Positions 11,901 through 20,807 of a stretch of DNA of 64,000 nucleotides are shown piece by piece (the stretch's first letter is position 1; each line of letters begins with the position of its first letter). The position numbers and the translations under genes were made by a program. Source of the stretch: Sipunculus nudus (Eukaryota; Annelida; Sipuncula; Golfingiida; Sipunculidae); assembly GCA_026874595.1 (NCBI GenBank), contig CM049308.1, positions 73,752,624-73,816,623 of the forward strand. Reading direction: 5' to 3'. The notes beneath the pieces were generated by a model. The model made no database searches. It saw nothing but the letters and a program-made list of their open reading frames with translations, and was not told the DNA's origin.

Positions 11901-14459
11901 GATATGTTTTATTTTATAAAGGGGCCATAGGGTATTTGACAGAATCATTACATATATGTTAATGTTATCAGGCCTCAAAGTGATGATCTTGAGTGAAAAT
12001 AAATGCAGTCATACACATGAAAGAATAGGTATTCACATATATTTGTTATAAATAAAATTGGTCACAAAAGCAAAAGGGACATTTTATGAATAAGTTGCAT
12101 GGTCCATAAGGATGCCTGAGTAATGTATTAACTACAGAGAAGCAGTTACATATACTTGCATGTACTACCGGTAAGAATGTTAACAAATATAAGAGAATAA
12201 TATTTGGTATACTGTGGATTCAGAACAGTTTGTGGTGTGACAGCTAGATTTCATGGATCACCAGTTCTGTGATTTAAAAAACTTGACACAAAATTACCAC
12301 ATGCATGAAAATCATTGGAATTTGAAAAATCACTGCAGTTTAGCTATTTTTTTAATTAAAATAAAATTATGTATTATTGGAACATGGCACAGCAAGACTT
12401 TTTTCTGTGAACTGGAATTTTGTCCTAATTAAATAGTTTACACTTTGTTTTAATACTTTGAAGGATCAAGGTGTACAAATAAGGCACAACTCTCTTGAAA
12501 CAAGACAGTAGTAACTCCATGAATGTGTTTTGGCACCATACCACACAAACCTTAGGCCAACAAAAAATCCTAAATCTGCAGTATATTATTTGGTTGTAAA
12601 TTACATTACACAAACATAGACTGGACAGAATATAGAACTGTACCAGTAACAAATATGCTTGTTGAGTGAAACAGATCTTTGTTTGATAGAGACGTATTAC
12701 TAAATAAATGTTTTGACACTGATTGACTGATTTTGTTCTCCTATATGATGTTAATGTATACAGTATATAAGCAAGCCACAGCTGATAAAAATTACATTTA
12801 TTTGCGGAATGTGGAAATAATGGCATGTTTGTTTAAGAAACTGTTGAGCGTATCTTGCTTTAACTTGCATGAAGTGGGTAAGAAAATTTTAAACTTCTTG
12901 AAAAATGATCGACTTTGATGTTATATGGGTAAAGTAGTTTTCCTTGGATCAATTTATAATTCCTGCAAATGCCAAGTATATGGTTTTCCTGAGGAAGAAG
13001 ATCTTTATCTGATTGACCCGGAGAAATTATACTGGAATTCTGTATGAAATACCTTGGTGAATAATCAAATTGCTTAAAAAAGTTTACAGAATACCTATAT
13101 AAAATACATACATAATAATTTTGTTAACTTGAAAGATCTCACCAAAATGATTATTTAAATTTGAGCTTATTTTTTCCTGGGACACGGGATAGTAATGAAA
13201 TAATTATGAAATATGCGACTTTCTCACAGGAAGCTGTAATTCACAATAATTCTTGTATAGAAGTTGAACATTTGATATCTTAGAATTGTGATCGTGTACC
13301 TTGTAAGGATTAAATTGGACACTGGTCAATGTCACTCAAGGTGACCACATTACCAGGTTCAAGAGCCAGGGCCAGTTTATGTATGACTCATTTGCGTATA
13401 CAGGTTGTTTTATATTGTTAAATTTTGTTTGATATAAAATCTAAGATTTCCCAGGAGAGGTACAGTCTCAGGTTCGTAATTGTTGTTTCCTTTAGTCGTT
13501 ATCGGAGTCGTACATTTAAACCTACTATGGTTTAGATACCACAGCTGTTGTTTGTGCATACACATCCATATTTCATCAGAAGGTGATGCTCATGTCATTT
13601 GTGTCCCACAAAAATGATAAATTATGCAGAATAAACTTGTTGAAGAATTTACAGGACGGTCCATCCTTGTTTATAATGGGTAGTGTTTGGGTGTGATCAC
13701 GTAAGACAACCAGTAATGGCAAACCAGCGGCACGGTGTGTTAAAGGTGCCCATTCACTTACCTTTAGAAAAAGAATTTATCTGATTTCTGGTTTCCTCTG
13801 TGTATATATTAATGATCTAAGGGTAATTTTGGTTGTGAAAAGTTATTATAAGGCCTTCGTGAAGGATTTATGATCTTGTTTATCAACAACATGTTTGTAA
13901 ACACAGCAATGTTGACAAAGGGGAAAGACCTGTAACCTAAGGTGTTAGGTTGCATATATGCGGAGGTAGAAAGGTAACTTGTTGCAAAACGCTAGTTGCG
14001 AAGCTCTGGCATAGCTGACTTGCTGCCAGATGCCCTCGTTGAATTTGTTTTGATAATTTTGGCGGGCTCCCACATGTTATAAACACCTTGATATAAACAA
14101 AACAAGCAGCCTGTGCGGTGATATCCACATTTTCTGGCCTATTTTTATATAAGCTCCAAGGGATTACCTTTAGTTTATACAGGTAAGATAGGTGATAGGG
14201 CCCCTTTAAAGGTTTCTGGTAAATGTGAAATCCCTCTATTGCTGGTAGACATCAAGGGCTATTTGGCAGTCTGGAGCCTACTCTGACCTGTATGATCGGG
14301 CAGACTCCTGCTCATGCAGAGTGACTGACATGGTAACCAGTGGTAACTTATCGTCAGCCTTAAGTTCATGTAGTATATGCATGGAAAGAGTGACTGACAA
14401 TACATGCATTTACGCATTGCATGTGCAGGGCCTCTGAATTGGTTCAAAATATGTCCATT
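8933..14459. other. 3' UTR and unassigned non-coding sequence
   Basis: This begins as the 3' UTR of the proline-rich gene. AATAAA-like signals occur at about 9142 and 11998, but the true polyadenylation site cannot be chosen by eye. The rest is unique AT-rich DNA. The largest open frame (12425-12826, minus, 133 codons) has no domain, no splice context and a composition like the background, so it is not called as a gene. Confidence 0.5.
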
Positions 14460-15180
14460 AGCATTTTTTTTTAAATTGGGTCTTCTGACCTTGACCTTTG
14501 ACCTAAAAAAATGAATAGAGGTATCTTATGTGAAAGATGGAATCTTTGGAATGAACAGTTTGCTTTAAATCCACCCAAAAGCTTTTTTATGAAGTAAGCC
14601 CCGTGACTTTAACCTTGTGACCAACACATCAGTATGGTTCCTTTCCGTACTGGTAGGTGAATTGTATGTTAAACAGTTGGAAGGTTTAGTTGGAAATGAG
14701 TCCATACATCAAAATAAATAGGGGTAGAGCCGTAGCATATGTGAAATATTGGAGGCCTGAGAACAAATGTTTTGGTTTAATATGTGTCATCAAACTTTTA
14801 GAAAAATTGACTGTGTGACCTTGATCTTAGACCTTCTGACCTCAAAATGTAAAGGGGTCTTATTCTGTCGGTCGGTGAGCTGTAAGTGAAAAATTGAAGG
14901 TTTCGAGTGAAAATTCGGCTTAAAATGCCCTCACAAATTTTTAAAAAAGTCGCCTATCTCAACTTTCCGCATCGGTGAATTTCAAAAGTTGGCATAGAAA
15001 TAGTCGCAACTAGATTATATAATGACATTTTCATCCATTTTACTATGCGTGTATTAGATTAAGATATAATCGACATGAAAATGTGAAAACAATCACACTT
15101 TCCTAGCTCAGTGACCTTGAAAAATAGATCAAGGTCACTGAAACTGTGTCACAGTTGTTGGACCAGTGAGGTATATCCTG
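14460..15180. repeat. TGACCT/AAGGTCA-rich interspersed repeat
   Basis: Degenerate tandem units of roughly 150-180 bp contain clusters of TGACCT. At 14486-14504 three copies occur in a row, the last two forming a perfect DR1 (TGACCTTTGACCT, 14492-14504). At 15108-15141 a perfect 13-bp inverted repeat (arms TCAGTGACCTTGA and TCAAGGTCACTGA, 8-nt spacer) carries two TCAAGGTCA sites. Similar sequence recurs at 38.0-38.9 and 42.3-43.0 kb. No gene is present. Confidence 0.6.
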
Positions 15181-15566
15181 GATAAGCATAAATAAAATGG
15201 AAGAAAGCTGGCAGATCAGTAAGAAAAAGAAGAAAAGAATAACGGGAAAATAAATATCTCCAGCCATGGACAACTATGTAAGAGTGGTCGTTCGTTTATG
15301 TTCACTCAGGCCTACATTCTTACACGATTCTTGAAGGGATGGGACCAGTTAAACCTATTAAATTTGAAAGTAACGCTGGACAGTATTTTTTTATGTTATA
15401 TAATATTATGTAATATATTAACAAAGATTAATATTTCTTATGGGAAATATGATTTTAATGTTGATAAATAATAGTTTTAAACAGCATCGGCCTGAAGGCA
15501 CCTTATTTTACTAGAGGTGCACTTGCATAGACCTTTCTTGTAATACCTTGCAGAAAATCCCTTTAA

Positions 15567-16590
15567 GCAGGGTATACATGAAGCACTCAAACGATTCGCG
15601 AAGGATGCGAACATCGAAAAAAATGGCAGGGTCAAACATTAGTATTTTAGGCTCCAAAATTTTGCCAAACATGCGCGGGAGTTCGAATGCGTCGTCAATT
15701 GTTCGCTGGAGTCGCTTATATTTTAGCAGGAACTTCAAAAAGTTTGAAATTAATATATCCCGGGTCGTGTTTTTCTCCTGCTTTGCTCCCGAAAATGTCT
15801 AAAATCCTTCGTAATATGCGCACGACCTAATCACGACATGCGTGATGTTCGCAAAATCTTCGTGAAACCGTAAACAGATTCCGACAGTTTGGAGAATGCC
15901 TCGCGCACATCACACGAAAGCAACGAAGTCATTTCTCGACCTATAAGAAGCAATTTAAACGCGAGAATATCACGTGGTTCGCTAGATAACCGCTGTACGT
16001 ATGTCGTGTGAATGTCGCACAGCGTTTGTTATTCGCTTCGACTTCAAATATCAAAATATCAAAAGCTTCCTCTTCATACATGCATGGCCAGTCAGGACAG
16101 GTTTGAGAGTCTGCTGGTCTTTCTTCTGTCACTAACCTCTGAGCAAGAATTGATGCTTGCAATGCACTTCAATGCATTTCAATTCATTTAAATACTGCCA
16201 ATGTGTGTGTCGGATCGCCGGTCGCAAGATAATCGCGCGACACATACGTACGAATGTCGCACTAATGTCACAGGACGCTCGTTATTCGAGCAAAAAGGTT
16301 GTATGTGTCGCGAACTGTCAATACGAATGGTGCCCGAGATTCGTGCGGCATTCGCGTTGTTCTTATTTTATTCGCATGTTCTTTATGTATGTGGATTGAC
16401 TAGAGATGGGTAACGCTAAACACGACATTCGCACACACAAACTGCGTAACGCACAAACTGCGTAAGAATCGTTAACGGCTCCCTTGTCGCGACACATATA
16501 ACTTCTCCGAATGTTAAGACCTGCCATTTTTACGATAATCACATCCTTCGTGAATTGTTCTCGTGTTCTGTGAAAAGCCTGCATAAGTAA
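15567..16590. mobile_element. CpG-rich element with ~90-bp diverged inverted ends
   Basis: The left end (GATTCGCGAAGGATGCGAAC near 15592, then AAAATGGCAGGGTCAAACAT) is matched in inverted orientation at the right end (CATCCTTCGTGAATTGTTC near 16544, preceded by AATGTTAAGACCTGCCATTT). The arms are around 70% similar over 80-90 bp. The interior is unusually rich in CG dinucleotides and GCGAAT/GTCGCAC words compared with its AT-rich surroundings. Several overlapping open frames on both strands follow from the palindromic composition and are not called. Target-site duplications were not found. It is probably a non-autonomous DNA transposon. Confidence 0.55.
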
Positions 16591-16616
16591 TATACAGTCA
16601 GGCAAAAACGACGTGG

Positions 16617-16636
16617 CTTTATTAAGACTGATTTAT
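16617..16636 (-). terminator. Polyadenylation signals of the cysteine-rich gene
   Basis: On the minus strand AATAAA occurs at 16622-16617 and again, as AATAAA within GATCAATAAATC, at about 16636-16631. They lie 30-50 bp past the stop codon at 16667, a usual distance for a compact 3' UTR. Confidence 0.5.
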
Positions 16637-16666
16637 TGATCACGTGACAACTCACGTGTCATCTGT

Positions 16667-16938
16667 TTAACGGCACAGCATCTGGGAACATGCCAACAAC
16701 CCTTTCTCGCCGCATGTGCACGAATTACAGTCAGCTTTGAAGGTCGTCCCGGTGCGGTAATAGCGGTTGTCATAAAAACATACGCCGTCGCATGCCATGC
16801 GCGTGCACATTGGGATGCCTCCAGCCTCACAAATGCAGTTGTTACAGCCGTCTGCGCTGAATGTCTCGCCGATTGCAAAGGTGGCGCCCTCTATGTCGTA
16901 GCAGACATCGCTGGCTGTACTCAAAGCCAGACATGAAA
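16667..16938 (-). CDS. Secreted two-domain cysteine-rich (VWC/pacifastin-like) protein, last exon
   Basis: After the acceptor TTTTTTTTTTAG (minus strand) the frame reads the tail of a signal peptide (SCLALSTA) and then two six-cysteine repeats. Repeat 1 has spacing C-x18-C-x2-C-x-C-x7-C-x4-C, repeat 2 C-x16-C-x2-C-x-C-x7-C-x4-C. The motifs CNNCIC and CNSCTC followed by a Gly-containing loop are seen in von Willebrand factor C half-domains and in pacifastin inhibitors; the first gap is longer than the usual 9-12 of pacifastins, so VWC-like is the better fit. About 85 mature residues end at a TAA after SQMLCR. Codon use is GC-rich relative to neighbours. Likely extracellular; ligand or protease target unknown. 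Confidence 0.75.
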
Positions 16939-17271
16939 CTAAAAAAAAAAAATTATATTATATTTATACACAGAAACTTTATCATATGACTACGACATTG
17001 TAAATGGTTCATTGTAAATAGAGAGACCATGTGATTTGATGATCATTTCGATAATCTATTCCATATAGGGACGTCATACGTTTTTCGGAAAGACCAATTT
17101 TCATTGAGGGTTTCATTTGAATACCTGAAAACATCATTTATTTGTTCCACTAAAAGTTGACTGGAGTGACGGGGCCAAGGACACCATACTCTGATCACAA
17201 ACCAAAAACATCAATTGTGATGATACCATACGTATTATGGGAAGAAAACGCAAAAGAATAAGAATGACGTG

Positions 17272-17420
17272 GTTGCGTAATGTTTAGGGCGGCGGATTCG
17301 TGACCGCAATATAGTGATTTCGATTCCCGTTCAGACCCCTAGCTAAGACTCCTTGCCAAAGTATTTACCACAAGGGTGAACCCGCTCCACCCTGGAGTAA
17401 ATGGGTACTGTTCATGGGCG
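17272..17420 (+). mobile_element. tRNA-derived SINE remnant
   Basis: The segment GTGGTTGCGTAATGTTTAGG resembles a pol III A box region, and GATTTCGATTCCCG at about 17315-17330 resembles a B box at tRNA-like spacing. It is followed by a block (CCACCCTGGAGTAAATGGGT) characteristic of the body of invertebrate tRNA-SINEs. Both ends are unclear and no target duplication was found. The tRNA-like head is too diverged to be a functional tRNA gene. Confidence 0.55.
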
Positions 17421-19039
17421 ACAGGCAATGTGTAGAATGAATAACACTTTTAGCATCGATAGATACCTGTTAGCATCTGTGTTAGGAAGTATGCTCCTCA
17501 GGGAGCCGAGAATGGCTACAAGAATAAACATGCTCGTAGACCAGGAATTAAGGCAAATTTTAACAGTCGGATGAGGCTGTCACTGAGTGAAATCAGACTG
17601 TTATCCCAACCTTTAACCAGTGCTTTCACTTCACAAATAGGACAAAGAAAGGTAATAAAAACTAATATTGCTAACATTTTCTTTAAAATTTTCTGCATTT
17701 ACAATCGTGTGAGCTCATTACTGAAGCAAGAAAGACTGATTCTATCATTTATCTTTTGCATGATTTATTTGAAAAATTATCATGATTTAAAAGCAGAAGA
17801 ATTTATCATTTAACTAAACAAGCGAGGGAATAATCCAAAAAGCACATGGGTATAGCTTGAAACCAGGTTCAGTCTACACCCGGTGGTTTTCTGGTTTTGA
17901 CTGTCTTGTAATATGGCAGTATTAACATTTTTATTAAATTTTATCAAGCGCGAGCTCTTCCATGGCATTAAGGGCGCGAGAGAGATAAGAGGTTCTTCGC
18001 TGTGATAAGACAGACTGCTTTGTAACAAACATTTACACGGGTAACAACAGGTGTGAGCGCTCCCATCAGGTGACCGACCGAAATGACGTGTAATTTGTCC
18101 TGATGTCATCACGCCCCAAACGCACTAACAAGTACGTGCCAGTGAACGTACATCCAAATTGGAATAGGTAACGCAACAGTTGTTTTTCTGATCAAAATTA
18201 CTCAAGCAAACTTGTTTCCATGACTGAAGTGAGAGGTGAATTAAGGTGTAATCATCATAAATTTTAAAATATAGTAATCTTAAGAGCGAATGAGTCACAT
18301 AGATAAAATCTAAATTGTGTAAATTTATATTATTGTGTGTAAATGTGTACTTATGTTAATTTGTTTGGTAATAATAGGTCATACAAAATGCTTGTATAGC
18401 TGGTCTTATGTTCTTTACTAGTAATACTTACTTATTTTTAGATTAGCCTCCTACCGTCCCTTCCTCATTATTACTTATGTTGTCTTCCACATATATATCA
18501 GAGATCATGTGCAATTTGATTCGAAAATACATGTTAAACATGTTACATAAATCTAAAATTTAAATTAAAGCATAGTTCCAGGTTGCCTTAATGCATTCTT
18601 GTGATTTATGATAAAAATAAAGATTGAAACTAAAACGAAACTTAACACCAAACTATATAATTAAAAATACCATAATACATGTACATGTATAATCATGAAT
18701 CATTACTCGAAACCATAATCTTATACGGATCATCACAATTAACGCCGTTATCAAAGTGATATACTGTGATCTCTTTTAGCAAATTTCTTTATATTACTAA
18801 CCCGCTAAGACGAAGATTTTGCTGATCATTTTCTTCGTTGTTGTCGGGGAAAAAATCCCGAAAAAGACAAGTACGATAAAAATGTGTTGCTGTCGTGGAG
18901 TCTCTTTGGTCTAATATGTGACACGTATCTGTGGTGTATTTTATAGGTGTAAAACAGGGTGCCCTTTGTACCCTATGCGGCAAGGCAGGTGCGACATAGA
19001 TAAACGTTATTATAGGACGCAACTTATGACGGAATATTC

Positions 19040-19042
<3 letters not shown>
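17421..19042. other. Unassigned intergenic sequence
   Basis: Apart from the candidate signal exon, no gene or named repeat is recognised here. A short plus-strand stretch at 18951-19020, after an AG, encodes GRCDIDKRYYRT, which resembles CFYDNRYYRTG of the cysteine-rich protein and could be a decayed exon of a relative. It runs into an (AT)n tract and lacks the rest of the domain. Confidence 0.4.
17635..17698 (-). CDS. Candidate signal-peptide exon of the cysteine-rich protein
   Basis: A minus-strand ATG at 17698 opens a hydrophobic leader (MLAILVFITFLCPI). A GT donor (ATTT^GTGAAG) after 17635 leaves one base, the phase needed to join the two bases opening the exon at 16938 (T+TT, Phe). The joined leader would run into SCLALSTA with a plausible cleavage before SDVC. 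The donor is weak and no transcript evidence exists, so another first exon is possible. The intron would contain the SINE at 17272-17420. Confidence 0.3.

Positions 19043-19099
<57 letters not shown>
19043..19099. repeat. (AT)n microsatellite
   Basis: About 57 bp of uninterrupted AT dinucleotides. Open frames reading Tyr-Ile repeats on both strands are artefacts of it. Confidence 0.97.
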
Positions 19100-19102
<3 letters not shown>

Positions 19103-19334
19103 TAGTGAGCAGCATTATCTTTATCTTTTATTCGTTTTATCCTGTAAATGTATAAATAATGGACTTGCCCCGTCACACTTAAGTGATAAATTGTTTTCAT
19201 TAACGCAACGAAACAAATGTAATTTACAGAACAGTTGACCGATTAAAACTTCTTCTCTCACTGTGGAACATGCATCAACTAAATATTAAAAATGCCCCCA
19301 ACTTAAAAGTTTTAAGAATTATATGGGTTTTTTT

Positions 19335-19590
19335 TACCGTTCGTGGTTTACTCATCCCGCTCCTAGTTCACCAATATCGCCCTTAGATCACCTGACCGAT
19401 CTTAGTCCACCTGACCACTCATAGTTCACCTGACCACTCTTAGTACACAAACCGCTCTTATTTCACAAATACCACTCTTAGTTTACCTGACCTTTCTTAG
19501 TTCACTTATAAAAGCTCCTATAGTTCACTTAAATCGCTCTTCTTTCGCTTGAACTCTTTTAGTTCACCGACTGCTCTAATTATATGTACC
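19335..19590. repeat. Degenerate ~20-bp tandem repeat
   Basis: About a dozen imperfect copies of CTCTTAGTTCACCTGACCA. It lies just left of the segmental duplication boundary and has no counterpart beside copy 2. Confidence 0.75.
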
Positions 19591-20596
19591 CAATCGGATG
19601 GTTTACATCGCTTTAAAAACAATCGGTTCTTATCATGTAAGTAACACATCTCAGAATGGGTTCAATATATAAAATAAACAGTATTTTATTTTTTACTTAA
19701 ATTGTCTTTTTGCTCACGAGTCACGATATTGTGTTTTGCTCCCGCACAGGACGCCTGCTGTAACAGTAGTATCCTTTTGGTACGTGCTATACCCTGAATG
19801 TGGAATGTATGTGTGCGCTGGTCGGGCTATATTCAGGTGGATGTATCACTGGTATACGTTCTAAATGGAATGACAGTGTCAATTTTTTAGTCTTTGGGTC
19901 GATAATATTCCTAAACGCAAGTTGGGGGCAAAAACAATGGGAGTAGCGTCAGTTTCTATTTAACTGGGTTTATGTTCTGTAAGACTATCCCGTAGCTCTG
20001 CCCGCTAGGCCTGTCGGGGCCGAGAAACAGGGACTTCGTGTTAGACAATGTGTCTAGGACTTATCTCGATGAAAATGTAACTGGATTCATGCACATTTTG
20101 CAACAAGGTATATGATGAAATTAGGCAGCTTAAGTTTTAATTTAAGCGACATATGCTTATTTTCAATGTCACCGAAGATAATTTCATCCCGTTCATTGCC
20201 TTAGCAAACTCTTGCCATCACACAACCAGAAACATACAAAGATCATTTTTTTTAAGTACATTTAGCAAGCATATAAACATATACATAATAATTAAAACAA
20301 TAATGTGAAATATCAAATATTGACTACCAAGGGAAGGGGAGGCTGGGGGGTATACCGGACCCCCTGGACTCCCAGTCTAGATCCACTCCTTAATGTATAT
20401 ATATAAAAAATCCTATTTGATACTCGATAGGCTTATAGGTCTATATAAGCTTGTCAATGTTAATTTAGGCCTGATGAAGTTTTAAATAAATTCCGCAAAT
20501 TTCTTTCAAGCTGTTCCTTAAAAAAAATTCTTTATCATAGTACATGGGCCTAATTTACTTTTCGTATACACTTAAAAGACGTGAAGGATCACCTCC

Positions 20597-20674
20597 TGGT
20601 CAAAGGTCACAAGGTACAAGGTCATGGTTTGTGACGTCATATACGTGACGTTTCCTTGGTAACCCTAACGTCAC
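20597..20674 (+). promoter_or_regulatory. Promoter: DR1, CRE, X-box-like and CRE half-sites (copy 1)
   Basis: Upstream of the two-exon gene lie TGGTCAAAGGTCA (DR1-like, 20597-20609), a full palindromic CRE TGACGTCA (20632-20639), a CRE half-site TGACG (20646-20650), GTTTCCTTGGTAAC (20650-20663), which fits the RFX X-box pattern, and TAACGTCAC (20666-20674). All are kept in copy 2. No TATA box was seen. CREB/ATF, RFX and RXR/HNF4-type binding is inferred from motif only. Confidence 0.6.
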
Positions 20675-20807
20675 AGAATCCCCAACTCGATCAGTCTTAC
20701 CAGACATTTCGTACCGAGCGCACGCAGCATCTGGCTGATAGTGAGACTTTTTGTTGAGACAAAAAATCAGATCGCTGAGACGTTTTGTACTGAACTACAC
20801 TGAAGAG

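Noticed and set aside
12425-12826. 133-codon minus-strand open frame
   Set aside because: Background-like composition, no domain, no splice or promoter context; expected by chance in AT-rich DNA of this length.
15548-16605. Several overlapping open frames in the CpG-rich element
   Set aside because: They lie on both strands inside inverted repeats, with no transposase motif.
17285-17340. Functional tRNA gene
   Set aside because: A- and B-box-like words are present, but the arms do not pair and a SINE body follows.
18789-19115. Tyr-Ile repeat proteins on both strands
   Set aside because: Translation of the (AT)n microsatellite.
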